Shown piece after piece: positions 50,127 through 60,909 of a stretch of DNA of 64,000 nt. Positions within the stretch are counted from its first letter, which is position 1; each line of letters opens with the position of its first letter. The position numbers and the translations under genes are program-made. The stretch is from Desulfocurvus sp. (GTDB lineage: Bacteria > Desulfobacterota > Desulfovibrionia > Desulfovibrionales > Desulfovibrionaceae). The notes below the pieces were generated by a model that saw only the letters and a program-made list of their open reading frames with translations, searched no databases and was not told the DNA's origin. The stretch covers positions 1 to 64,000 of the forward strand of contig JAIMKR010000014.1 of the NCBI GenBank assembly GCA_020692325.1, in the 5' to 3' direction.

Positions 50127-50510
50127 ATGGAAGCGAGCGGCGCGAATCTCGTGCGCCTGCCGGCGTTCGGCTGCCGGTCCTATCATGGCGGGCGCTGCCT
50201 CTATGAGGAGCAGCTCAATCCCGGGTTCGACCAATGTCTGCGCTGCCAGGTGCTGGCGAAATGGGAGGTCGTCTATGATGATTTCCTGAACCGGGCCGAG
50301 CGATTCGGCCTGCAAGCGAAGGACTTGGCCGAGCTGTGGCGCGCGCGTTTCGAGCGGCTGGCCGAGGAGGCCATTGACTGCCCCGACTTTACTCCTTCGC
50401 TGGCCGAGACCATGCCCGAATGCCGTCATCTTTTCGTGGACATTTGTCTGCTGCGCCTGCCGGAATGCCACGGCCATTGCAAGAATTACCGTCTGCACAG
50501 CAAAGCCTGA
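50127..50510 (+). CDS. Cysteine-rich hypothetical protein
   Basis: FGCRSYHGGRCLYEEQLNPGFDQCLRCQVL...PECHGHCKNYRLH; coupled to the next ORF. Confidence 0.6.
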   Translation: MEASGANLVRLPAFGCRSYHGGRCLYEEQLNPGFDQCLRCQVLAKWEVVYDDFLNRAERFGLQAKDLAELWRARFERLAEEAIDCPDFTPSLAETMPECRHLFVDICLLRLPECHGHCKNYRLHSKA

Positions 50511-50524
50511 ACTGGAGCTGCCGC

Positions 50525-51364
50525 ATGATTCTCGTTTTTCCGCAGATGCATCCGACCCTGCTCTCACCGGCCGCGCGCGCCGCGCTGCCGAAGGACGCCC
50601 GACATCTCGATCCCGGATTGGCTCCGCGCGGCGATTCCGCGTTTCTGCGTCCGCCAGCCGCGCCCTTCGACGAGCGCGCCGCCCGGGGAATTTTGGCCGA
50701 TACCCTGCGCTTCGGCCAATCCGTGGCCAACCCGCGCGACATCCTGGCCCGAAGTCTGGTTGAGCAGGCCGGCGCGTTGAATACCGAGGGCAGCGGGGCC
50801 GTGCAGGCCGAGGTGGAGCGCCGTTTGCTGGGGGAGACCGAGGCCGCCGTGACCGATGCGTCGGCTGGCTCCGATCCGCTGGACGTCGCCCGCCGGCAGG
50901 CTCAGACCGTACTGCTGCTCGCCTGGAATCTGGAGGAGCTGCTGCTCGAACTGAGCGCCGCCCGCAAAAGCATGGACTCGGCCTGGTCCAGGCTGGGCGA
51001 GAGCGTGGCTCTGGGCGAGGGCGAGTTCGATGAGGACACGGACCACGCCGCCCTGGAGTTGAGTACGGAGATGTCCGGCATCGCGCTGCCTTTGGCCGGC
51101 GCCGCCACGCCGCCCTGGCATAGGCTGCTGGCATGCTTCGGCGTGCTCGCACCGGAGGCAGTGCTGGCCACCACCGACGCGGAGATCGGCGCGGCGTTGG
51201 CCGAGGCCGGCGTTCCCGAGGCGCCGCTCGACGAGTTCCCCGGAGCGGGGCGGGTGTACCGCGCTCCCATCTGGCGAATGACCGGTTTTGACCGCGCACC
51301 CGAGGGCAAGCCCTGGCTGGACGTTTGGATGACCCTCGGCGTGTTCGCGCCCGGGGCGGAGTAG
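50525..51364 (+). CDS. Hypothetical protein
   Basis: Long ORF between the Cys-rich ORF and a HAD hydrolase, tight spacing. Confidence 0.65.
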   Translation: MILVFPQMHPTLLSPAARAALPKDARHLDPGLAPRGDSAFLRPPAAPFDERAARGILADTLRFGQSVANPRDILARSLVEQAGALNTEGSGAVQAEVERRLLGETEAAVTDASAGSDPLDVARRQAQTVLLLAWNLEELLLELSAARKSMDSAWSRLGESVALGEGEFDEDTDHAALELSTEMSGIALPLAGAATPPWHRLLACFGVLAPEAVLATTDAEIGAALAEAGVPEAPLDEFPGAGRVYRAPIWRMTGFDRAPEGKPWLDVWMTLGVFAPGAE

Positions 51365-51372
51365 GGGGCGTC

Positions 51373-52107
51373 ATGGCCGCTCGGAACTCGCTCGACACCG
51401 ATTTCAACGCCGCCCGGCTGCGGCGCTACCGGGGCTTCATTTTCGACTGCGACGGGGTGCTCATCGACTCCTTCGTGGCCAACACCGTTTACTACAATAA
51501 GTTCCGCAAGCACTTCGGCCTGCCGCCCATGAGCCCGGAGGACGAGGCCTACACGCATATCCAGAACGTGTACGATTCGCTCCGGCGCATCGTTCCGGCG
51601 GAAAACTACGAGGCGGCGCTGGCCTTCCGCTCCGAGATCGACTACCACGACATGCTGCCGTTTCTGCGGCGGGAGCTGGGCATCCGCCGGCTTTTGCGCT
51701 GGCTGCGGGCGCAGCGTTTTCTCCTGGCGGTGGACACCAACCGCATGGACACGGTGCACCTCGTGTTCCAGTCGGTCGATCTGCACGGCTATTTCGATCC
51801 GATCATGACCGTTTCCAACACGGCCGCGCCAAAGCCCGATCCCGATGGCGTGCGGCAGATCCTGACGGCCTGGGATATCGACCCGGCGGAGGTGGCCTTC
51901 GTGGGTGACTCCAGCGTGGACGAGGCCACCGCGGGCAACGCCGGCGTGGATTTCTGGGCCTTCAAGAACCGGGCGCTTGGCGGCGAGCTCTTCGTGCCGG
52001 ACTTCGCCTCGCTGCTTTCCGCCTTCGGTCAGGCGTGGCCGGAACGGTCCGCCCCGGATTTCACGCCGCTTCCGGCTTCGTCCGACGCGGGACCCGCGGG
52101 GGGTTGA
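51373..52107 (+). CDS. HAD-family hydrolase
   Basis: GFIFDCDGVLIDSFV, AVDTNR, AAPKPDPDGVRQIL, VAFVGDSSVDEATAGNAG. Confidence 0.88.
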   Translation: MAARNSLDTDFNAARLRRYRGFIFDCDGVLIDSFVANTVYYNKFRKHFGLPPMSPEDEAYTHIQNVYDSLRRIVPAENYEAALAFRSEIDYHDMLPFLRRELGIRRLLRWLRAQRFLLAVDTNRMDTVHLVFQSVDLHGYFDPIMTVSNTAAPKPDPDGVRQILTAWDIDPAEVAFVGDSSVDEATAGNAGVDFWAFKNRALGGELFVPDFASLLSAFGQAWPERSAPDFTPLPASSDAGPAGG

Positions 52108-52186
52108 TTCTTCGCTCCCGCTGTGCCACAAGGAAGGCACATGCAGGGATGCCGGTTGCGCAACCCGTGGGACTTGCGGAGGTTTG

Positions 52187-52522
52187 ATGTCGTATCTGAT
52201 GATCGTCGTGTTGAAGGTCGCGCAACTGTTTTCGACCTTGCTCACCGTGTACATGTGGGTGGTCATCGTTTCCGCCCTGGTCTCCTGGGTCAATCCCGAT
52301 CCGTACAATCCCATCGTGCGTTTTCTGCGCAACGCGACGGAGCCGGTGTTCTACCGCATCCGCCGGTGGTTGCCTTTCGTCGTTGTGGGCGGGTTCGACC
52401 TTTCCCCGATCGTCGTCATCGTGGTCGTGCAAATCGCCAGCGCCCTCATCGACCGGCTTGTGTTCGACATGGCCTTGAACGCGCGCATGATGGGCTCGCT
52501 GTCCACTTATCTCGTGGGGTAG
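52187..52522 (+). CDS. YggT family membrane protein
   Basis: VVIVSALVSWVNPDPYNPIVRFLRNATEPVFYRIRRWLP. Confidence 0.9.
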   Translation: MSYLMIVVLKVAQLFSTLLTVYMWVVIVSALVSWVNPDPYNPIVRFLRNATEPVFYRIRRWLPFVVVGGFDLSPIVVIVVVQIASALIDRLVFDMALNARMMGSLSTYLVG

Positions 52523-52529
52523 TCGCATC

Positions 52530-53033
52530 GTGACCATCTCCAAGATCGATCTGCTCAATCGCAAATTTTCCAAGCGCGTGTGGGGTTACGCGCCCGAGGA
52601 AGTCGACCAGCTCATGAATGAGGTGGCCGAGATGCTTGGCGTCGTGGCCGAGGAGCGCAAGAACCTCATCAAAAAGGTCAAGCGCATGGAGGCCAGCGTT
52701 GAGGAATTCCGCCAACGCGACGAGACCCTGCGCGATACGCTCATGAGCACGCAGAAGATGGTGGACGACATCAAAAGCGGTGCCCAGCGCGAGGCTCAGC
52801 TCATTCTTGACGAGGCGCGCACCAAGGCGGAAGGCATGGTTCAGCAGGGGCACAACCGGCTGGCCCAACTGTATGAGGACATCGAGAATCTGAAGCGCCA
52901 GCGCAGCCAGTTCGAAATTCAACTGCGCGGACTGCTTGAGACGCATTTGCGTGTGCTGGACAGCGAGGACCCCGCCGAGAACCGGCTGGAGTCCCTGGAG
53001 TCCAAGTTGAAGTGCATGCGGAAGACGGAGTGA
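52530..53033 (+). CDS. DivIVA domain-containing protein
   Basis: KIDLLNRKFSKRVWGYAPEEVDQLMNEVAEMLG followed by coiled coil; next to yggT. Confidence 0.88.
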   Translation: MTISKIDLLNRKFSKRVWGYAPEEVDQLMNEVAEMLGVVAEERKNLIKKVKRMEASVEEFRQRDETLRDTLMSTQKMVDDIKSGAQREAQLILDEARTKAEGMVQQGHNRLAQLYEDIENLKRQRSQFEIQLRGLLETHLRVLDSEDPAENRLESLESKLKCMRKTE

Positions 53034-53039
53034 TTCCGC

Positions 53040-53369
53040 GTGGGAAAGGCGCCCCCGATGTTTGTCCGCGCAGCGGGCGACGGGGAATGGCGGTTGGAAG
53101 TCTGGGCGCAGCCGGGAGCCAGGAGGAACGAACTGGTTGGCGTGCGCGACGGACGACTCAAAATCCGCCTTTGCGCCCCCGCTGTGGAGAACAAGGCCAA
53201 TCAGGCCCTGGTGTTGTTCGTGGCCGCGCTGCTCGGCCTCAAACGCAGCCAGGTGAGCCTTGCGGCAGGGCAGACGTCCCGCAGGAAGACGCTCCGCGTG
53301 CTGGCCGAGAAAGAGCCGACCTGGCCCGACGTCCAGGAGGACGGGGCTGACGGGCAACCTCCAACCTGA
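53040..53369 (+). CDS. DUF167 (YggU) family protein
   Basis: VWAQPGARRNELVGVRDGRLKIRLCAPAVENKANQALVLFVAALLGLKRSQVSLAAGQTSRRKTL. Confidence 0.87.
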   Translation: MGKAPPMFVRAAGDGEWRLEVWAQPGARRNELVGVRDGRLKIRLCAPAVENKANQALVLFVAALLGLKRSQVSLAAGQTSRRKTLRVLAEKEPTWPDVQEDGADGQPPT

Positions 53370-53380
53370 AGGAGCCACAC

Positions 53381-53611
53381 ATGGAAGATTTGGATCGCGC
53401 CCTCATCGAGAAGTTCGCCGTCGAGGATTCCGAAATGCGTGCGCTGTGGCAGCAGCATCAGGATTACGAAAAGATGATCGCCAAGCTTGAAGGCAAGCCG
53501 TTCCTAAGCCCCGCCGTCGATCTGGAAGTGAAGGAGCTGAAGAAGAAGAAGCTTGCTGGTAAGACGAAGCTGCAGGCGTTGCTGGATAAGTATCGTCAAC
53601 AGGAGGCTTAA
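53381..53611 (+). CDS. DUF465 (YdcH-like) protein
   Basis: [43 protein letters not shown]. Confidence 0.82.
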   Translation: MEDLDRALIEKFAVEDSEMRALWQQHQDYEKMIAKLEGKPFLSPAVDLEVKELKKKKLAGKTKLQALLDKYRQQEA

Positions 53612-53615
53612 TGGT

Positions 53616-55307
53616 ATGGAGCTCAGCGGAGCTCAAATCCTGCTTGAGTGTTTGAAGCGTGAAGGTGTGGAGGTGGTTTTCGGGTTCCCCGGGGGAGCCG
53701 TCATTGATATTTACAATGAACTGCCGAACGCATCCTTCAAGCACGTGCTGGTGCGTCACGAGCAGGCGGCCATCCATGCCGCGGACGGATACGCCCGCGC
53801 CAGTGGAAAAGTGGGCTGCTGTCTCGTGACGTCCGGCCCGGGCGCCACCAACACGGTCACGGGTATCGCCACGGCGTACATGGATTCCATTCCTGTCGTG
53901 ATTTTAACCGGGCAAGTGCCCACTCCGCTCATCGGCAACGACGCCTTTCAGGAAGTGGACATCGTCGGCATCACCCGGCCATGCACCAAGCACAACTTCC
54001 TGGTGAAGGACGTGACGAAGCTGGCCCACACCATCCGGCAGGCCTTCTTCATCGCCCGCAGCGGCCGACCTGGGCCCGTGCTCGTGGATCTGCCCAAGGA
54101 CGTCATGCAGACGAAGACTGAATTCGTCTGGCCCGAGACCGTCCATATGCGCAGCTACAATCCGAACTACAAGCCGCACCCGGGGCAGATCCACAAGGTC
54201 GCCCAGTACCTCCGCGACGCCGAGCGCCCCCTCATCTACGCTGGCGGCGGGGTCATCTCCAGCCACGCCAACGAGGCCCTCACCTGGCTGGCGCGGAAAC
54301 TCCGCATCCCGGTCACGGCCACCCTCATGGGGCTTGGCTGCTTTCCCGGCGAGGATCCGCTGTGGCTGGGAATGCTGGGAATGCACGGCACGTACTCCGC
54401 CAACATGGCCGTCAACCATGCCGACCTCGTGCTGGCCGTGGGGGCGCGCTTCGACGACCGCGTGACCGGCAAGGTGAGTACCTTCGCGCCCAACGCCACC
54501 CTCGTGCACATCGACATCGATCCCACGAGCATTCAAAAGAACGTGAGCGTTCACGTGCCCATCGTCTCCGACTGCCGGCTGGCGCTCGAAGCCCTCAAGG
54601 AGGCGCTGACGCCCAGTCTGGAGGAGTACGACTTCGAGGAGGGCCACGCGCCCTGGTTGAGCAAGATCGCCGCCTGGGGCAAGGAGCATCCGCTCACCTA
54701 CAAGCCCAGCGACGAGAACATCAAGCCGCAGCATGTGGTGGAGCTGCTCCACGAACTCACCCATGGCGACGCCATCATCGCCACCGAGGTGGGGCAGAAC
54801 CAGATGTGGGCGGCGCAGTTCTATAAATTCAACAAGCCGAACACGTTTCTGTCCTCTGGCGGACTGGGAACCATGGGCTATGGTTTTCCCGCCGCAATCG
54901 GCGCGCAGTTCGCCTGCCCCGGCAAGCTCGTCATCGACGTGGCCGGCGACGGCTCCATACAGATGAACAGCCAGGAACTGGCCACCAGCGTGGCCTATAA
55001 CCTGGGCATCAAGATCGTGATTTTGAACAACGGGTTCCTGGGCATGGTGCGCCAGTGGCAGGAGCTGTTCTACCAGCGCAACTACTGCGAAACCTGCATG
55101 GACGCGCAACCGGACTTCGTGAAGCTGGCCGAGGCCTACGGGGCCAAGGGCTTCCGCATCACCCGGCCCGCTGACCTGCGGCGCGGGCTGCAGGAGGCTC
55201 TGGAGACCCCCGGCACGGTCATTGTGGACGTGCTGGTTGAGCGCGAGGAGAACGTGTACCCCATGGTTCCGGCCGGCGCGTCCCTCACGGACATGCTGCT
55301 GGTGTAA
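53616..55307 (+). CDS. ilvB: Acetolactate synthase large subunit
   Basis: [80 protein letters not shown]. Confidence 0.96.
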   Translation: MELSGAQILLECLKREGVEVVFGFPGGAVIDIYNELPNASFKHVLVRHEQAAIHAADGYARASGKVGCCLVTSGPGATNTVTGIATAYMDSIPVVILTGQVPTPLIGNDAFQEVDIVGITRPCTKHNFLVKDVTKLAHTIRQAFFIARSGRPGPVLVDLPKDVMQTKTEFVWPETVHMRSYNPNYKPHPGQIHKVAQYLRDAERPLIYAGGGVISSHANEALTWLARKLRIPVTATLMGLGCFPGEDPLWLGMLGMHGTYSANMAVNHADLVLAVGARFDDRVTGKVSTFAPNATLVHIDIDPTSIQKNVSVHVPIVSDCRLALEALKEALTPSLEEYDFEEGHAPWLSKIAAWGKEHPLTYKPSDENIKPQHVVELLHELTHGDAIIATEVGQNQMWAAQFYKFNKPNTFLSSGGLGTMGYGFPAAIGAQFACPGKLVIDVAGDGSIQMNSQELATSVAYNLGIKIVILNNGFLGMVRQWQELFYQRNYCETCMDAQPDFVKLAEAYGAKGFRITRPADLRRGLQEALETPGTVIVDVLVEREENVYPMVPAGASLTDMLLV

Positions 55308-55317
55308 GGAGGGAGCC

Positions 55318-56845
<1,528 letters not shown>

Positions 56846-56866
56846 CCGAACGGGTTCCGAAAGTTC

Positions 56867-56903
56867 GAGGGGGAGTTCGCGCTGGCGGACTCCCCCTCTT
56901 TTT
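56867..56903 (+). terminator. Terminator after ilvC
   Basis: gagggggagt tcgcgctggcgg actccccctc tttttg. Confidence 0.9.
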
Positions 56904-56991
56904 GTTGCGTATGGCAACGGTATTACTAATTCCTACCGAACTGATGAAAATATCATCGGACTATACTGAGACGATGCAATGTGAATTACTG

Positions 56992-57008
56992 TCATGTGAA
57001 GCACATGA
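56992..57008. repeat. Palindrome TCATGTG-AAG-CACATGA upstream of the MucR homologue
   Basis: 7-bp perfect arms, 3-nt spacer, about 110 bp before the start codon. Confidence 0.6.
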
Positions 57009-57117
57009 TGTTGACGTACAGCACCCTCGGTGGTAACAGCAACGCTAAGGAAGTGAGACAAGAAGCCTGATGGATGATATTCCAAGCACGTTACACCATT
57101 CGGGAAAGGAGAACATA

Positions 57118-57513
57118 ATGGACGATTACCTGAAGGAGGCCTTGGAGATCGTCAAGGCTCAGGCCAGCGTACGGACCATGACGGAGGAGGAAATCACCTC
57201 CATGGTCAAAAAACTTGTGCGCGGCATACAGGCCATCGCCGGCGATTCCCCAGTCCAAGCCGTCGAGGAGGTCGCTTCCTGCGACCCCTCCAAGTGCGTT
57301 CGCGAAAAAACCATCACCTGCTGCGTGTGCGGCAAAACGTTCAAGCTTATCACCAAGAAGCATCTCGCCTCGCACGGCTTGACTCCTGCGGAGTATCGCG
57401 AGAAGTTCGGTTATAAGAAGGGCATGCCGCTGGTCTGCAAGTCGCTCCAGCGCGATCGCCGGAAGAAGATGAAGGAGATGGAGCTGTGGAAGAAGCGGGG
57501 CGCGAAGAAATAG
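57118..57513 (+). CDS. MucR/Ros-family zinc-finger transcriptional regulator
   Basis: TCCVCGKTFKLITKKHLASHGLTPAEYREKFGYKKGMPLVCKSLQRDRRKKMKEM. Confidence 0.92.
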   Translation: MDDYLKEALEIVKAQASVRTMTEEEITSMVKKLVRGIQAIAGDSPVQAVEEVASCDPSKCVREKTITCCVCGKTFKLITKKHLASHGLTPAEYREKFGYKKGMPLVCKSLQRDRRKKMKEMELWKKRGAKK

Positions 57514-57560
57514 CGTCGAATACCTCGACTGGCGGCAACTCCGCTGTACGAGGCGGGTGT

Positions 57561-58247
57561 GTGAAACGCGGCGTGGATCTCTGTGTCGCGTTTTTGGTGG
57601 CTGTTTCCACCTTGTGCCCTGGCGTTGTCCTCGCGGCTGATGCGACGGCCTCGGCGGCGGAGCGTCGGCTGTGCTCGGCCGGTTTTGTCGAGCCGGTGCG
57701 CGAGGATCCCACCCTGCGGCTGGATCTGCGTTACGCCATGGCGGAGAATTTTGTGCATCGCAAGGTGTATCCTTCCGGGCGTTGTTTTTTGCGGTCGGGC
57801 GTCACCAATCGGCTTTTGCGCGTTCAGACCAAGCTGCGGGCGTTGGGATACGGCCTCAAGCTCTATGATTGCTACCGCCCGTTTTCCGTCCAAGAGGAAT
57901 TCTGGAGCATCGTTCCCGACGAGCGCTACGTGAGCCGTCCCGAGCGCAAGAACGGCGTCATCGTCCAAAGCTCGCGCCACAACCGCGGCGCGGCGGTCGA
58001 TGTGACCCTCGTCGACGCCGAGGGACGCGATGTGCCCATGCCGACGGGCTTCGACGACTTCACCAGTGCCGCGCATCGTGGCAACGCCGCGCCGGGCAGC
58101 ACAGCCGCCCGGAACAGTGGAATACTCGAGCGCGCCATGACCTCGGAGGGCTTTTTGCCACTAGCCACCGAATGGTGGCACTTCGACGATCCCGCTTGGG
58201 AGAAGTACCCGCCGCTTGATCTGCCCCTGCCCGCGGCGGTGGAATAG
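57561..58247 (+). CDS. Secreted D-alanyl-D-alanine dipeptidase (VanX/DdpX-like)
   Basis: Signal peptide; DLRYAMAENFVHRKVY, LYDCYRPFSVQEEFW, SSRHNRGAAVDVTLVD, EWWHFDD; GTG start. Confidence 0.88.
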   Translation: MKRGVDLCVAFLVAVSTLCPGVVLAADATASAAERRLCSAGFVEPVREDPTLRLDLRYAMAENFVHRKVYPSGRCFLRSGVTNRLLRVQTKLRALGYGLKLYDCYRPFSVQEEFWSIVPDERYVSRPERKNGVIVQSSRHNRGAAVDVTLVDAEGRDVPMPTGFDDFTSAAHRGNAAPGSTAARNSGILERAMTSEGFLPLATEWWHFDDPAWEKYPPLDLPLPAAVE

Positions 58248-58324
58248 CCTCCTCTCGCCTCGCCGGCGTCCATTGCCGTATTGATCCATTCACCATCCGC
58301 CATCGTCCGTTAGCGATGGGCATG

Positions 58325-58352
58325 AAAAAGGCCGCCCCGGAGGGCGGCCTTT
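58325..58352 (-). terminator. Terminator of glutamine synthetase gene
   Basis: Minus strand reads aaaggccgccctccggggcggccttttt. Confidence 0.8.
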
Positions 58353-58379
58353 CGTTGTCATGTGTGCCGTGCTCCGCCG

Positions 58380-60563
58380 TTAGCGGATGAACAGCATTTC
58401 CTGGTAGCTGGGCAGCGGCCACAGATCGTCGGCCACCACGGTCTCCAGGGCGTCGGCGAAGGAGCGCACGTCGAGCATGGCGGGCAGGATCTTGTCGCAG
58501 AGGTACTTGGCCTCGGCGTGGGCGTCCTTGCCCTCGACACCGGCGAGCAGTTTGTCCAGCTTGCCCACGGACTCCTGCATGCCGCGCAGCTTGGCGGTCA
58601 CATCCTCGAGGGCGGACATCTTGTAGTCGTGGCCGATGGCCTTGAGGTTGACGCAGCAGGAAGTGAGCTCGCTCTGGTACCGCATGGCGGCGGGGAAGAT
58701 GATGGTGGTGGCCATGCGGACCACGAGGGCTGCCTCGGTCTTGATGGTCTTGCTGTACTGCTCCAGGTAGATTTCCTCGCGGCTCTTCAGCTCGGCCTCG
58801 GTGAGAACGCCGTACTTTGTGAAGAGCTCGACGCAGGACTTGCTGGAAAGCGCGGGCAGGGCGTCGGGAGTGGTGTGCAGGTTGGGCAGACCACGCTTCT
58901 CGGCTTCCTTGTGCCAGGCCTCGGAATAGCCGTCGCCGTTGAACACCACGGCTCCGTGCTCCTTGATGACCTTCTGGAGCAGGGACTGAACGGCGGTGTG
59001 CAGCTTTTTGGGATCGCCCTTGGTGGCTTTCTCCAGCTCGGTGGCCATGTAGTCCAGGGACTCGGACATGATGGTGTTCAGGGCCACGAGCGGGCCACCG
59101 ATGGACTGCGAGGAGCCGACGGCGCGGAACTCGAAGCGGTTGCCGGTGAAGGCGAAGGGGCTGGTACGGTTGCGGTCGCCCGGATCCATGGGCAGCGGGG
59201 GCAGCGTATCGACGCCGATGTTCATGATGCCCTTCTGCTTGGAGCCGTTAAGCTTGCCCTTCTTGATCTGGTCGAACACGTCGGCCAGCTGCTCGCCGAG
59301 GTACATGGAGATGATGGCCGGGGGAGCCTCGTTGGCGCCCAGGCGGTGATCGTTGGAGGCGGAGGCCACTGTGGCGCGCAGCACGGCGCCGTACTGGTGC
59401 AGGCCACGGATGGCGGCGGCGCAGAACACCAGGAACTGGGCATTCTCATGCGGGGTGTCGCCCGGATCGAACAGGGAGCCGAGCTCGGCGTTGCCCACGG
59501 AGTAGTTGAGGTGCTTGCCCGAGCCGTTGATGCCGGCGAAGGGCTTCTCGTGCAGCAGGCAGATCATGCCATAGCGCTTGGCGACGCCGCGCAGGGTGGT
59601 CATGACCATCTGATTGTGGTCGGTACCCAGGTTGCCCTGCTCGTAGATGGGGGCGATTTCAAACTGGCTGGGAGCGACCTCGTTGTGACGGGTCTTGACG
59701 GGCACTCCCAGCTTGAACAGCTCGCGCTCGACCTCCATCATGAAGGAGAGCACGCGGTGGGGCACCACACCGAAGTACTGGTCCTCGAATTCCTGGCCTT
59801 TGGCGGACTTGGCCCCGAAGAGGCTGCGGCCGGCGATGAGCAGGTCGGGACGGGCGAAGATGAAGTTGCGGTCGATGAGGAAGTACTCCTGCTCGGGACC
59901 GGCGAAGGAGGTCACGGGCAGCTTGGTCTCGACGCCGAAGAGTTTGAGCAGGCGCTTGGCCTGGATGTTGAGGGCCTGGTTGGAGCGCAGCAGCGGGGTC
60001 TTCTTGTCCAGGGCCTCGCCGGACCAGGACACGAAGGCCGTGGGAATGCACAGGAAGGTGCCGTTCGGATTCTCCAGGATGTAGGCCGGGCTGGTCACGT
60101 CCCAGGCGGTGTAGCCGCGGGCTTCGAAAGTGGAGCGCAGGCCGCCGGAGGGGAAGCTGGAGGCGTCGGGTTCGCCCTGGATGAGCAGCTGGCCGCTGAA
60201 CTCGGCGAGGGCGCCGCCCTTGCCGTCGGGCACCAGGAAGGCGTCGTGCTTCTCGGCGGTCATGCCGGTGAGCGGGAAGAACACGTGGGTGAAGTGTGTG
60301 GCGCCTTTCTCGATGGCCCAGTCCTTCATGGCGTTGGCGACGACATCGGCGACCGACGGATCCAGTTTCTCGCCCAGCTCGATGGTCTTCTTGAGGGACT
60401 TGAACACGGCCTTGGGCAGGCGGTCCTTCATCACCTTTTCGTTGAAGACGTTGGAGCCGAAGATCTCGGTGGGTTTGGTCTCGTGAAAATTCAGGGGCGC
60501 ATGTGACGGTTTGTAGTTGATGACGGCCGAGATGGCGTTGAGACGTGCCTGGATTCCGCTCAT
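58380..60563 (-). CDS. glnN: Type III glutamine synthetase
   Basis: [89 protein letters not shown]; large (about 727 aa). Confidence 0.94.
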   Translation of the reverse strand: MSGIQARLNAISAVINYKPSHAPLNFHETKPTEIFGSNVFNEKVMKDRLPKAVFKSLKKTIELGEKLDPSVADVVANAMKDWAIEKGATHFTHVFFPLTGMTAEKHDAFLVPDGKGGALAEFSGQLLIQGEPDASSFPSGGLRSTFEARGYTAWDVTSPAYILENPNGTFLCIPTAFVSWSGEALDKKTPLLRSNQALNIQAKRLLKLFGVETKLPVTSFAGPEQEYFLIDRNFIFARPDLLIAGRSLFGAKSAKGQEFEDQYFGVVPHRVLSFMMEVERELFKLGVPVKTRHNEVAPSQFEIAPIYEQGNLGTDHNQMVMTTLRGVAKRYGMICLLHEKPFAGINGSGKHLNYSVGNAELGSLFDPGDTPHENAQFLVFCAAAIRGLHQYGAVLRATVASASNDHRLGANEAPPAIISMYLGEQLADVFDQIKKGKLNGSKQKGIMNIGVDTLPPLPMDPGDRNRTSPFAFTGNRFEFRAVGSSQSIGGPLVALNTIMSESLDYMATELEKATKGDPKKLHTAVQSLLQKVIKEHGAVVFNGDGYSEAWHKEAEKRGLPNLHTTPDALPALSSKSCVELFTKYGVLTEAELKSREEIYLEQYSKTIKTEAALVVRMATTIIFPAAMRYQSELTSCCVNLKAIGHDYKMSALEDVTAKLRGMQESVGKLDKLLAGVEGKDAHAEAKYLCDKILPAMLDVRSFADALETVVADDLWPLPSYQEMLFIR

Positions 60564-60597
60564 GTGGCTGACTCCTGTAAGTATGGCTTTTGTGTTT

Positions 60598-60625
60598 GAT
60601 TGGCATTTCTGTGAGAACGCCAATC
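60598..60625. repeat. Inverted repeat GATTGGC-N14-GCCAATC in the glnN leader
   Basis: gattggc atttctgtgagaac gccaatc, about 35 bp upstream of the start codon. Confidence 0.6.
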
Positions 60626-60909
60626 CTGTTCACGTAGCGCTGGGCGCAAAGCGTGTTCACCCTATGCCAACTGCCTTGTCCGATCAAGTGGTGGCGCGTC
60701 TTGCGAGGAAATGCGCCGGGCCACTGGGCGACGGCGGGCGTCGCCACGTGCATCCGAAGTATCAAGAATTGGGCCAATATTTTTTATCGTTTAATTTCTG
60801 TGTATTACGTGATTAGATGCATGCTTGACGGCAATATCTGTAACATAAATGTTGATTTTTGCGATTACAATGGCGTGGGAATGACAAAATTGTTTCCTCG
60901 TCGCCCCCG

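Noticed and set aside
58362-60506. 714-aa plus-strand ORF
   Set aside because: Antisense to glnN; G/A/V/H/L-rich composition typical of a high-GC shadow frame.
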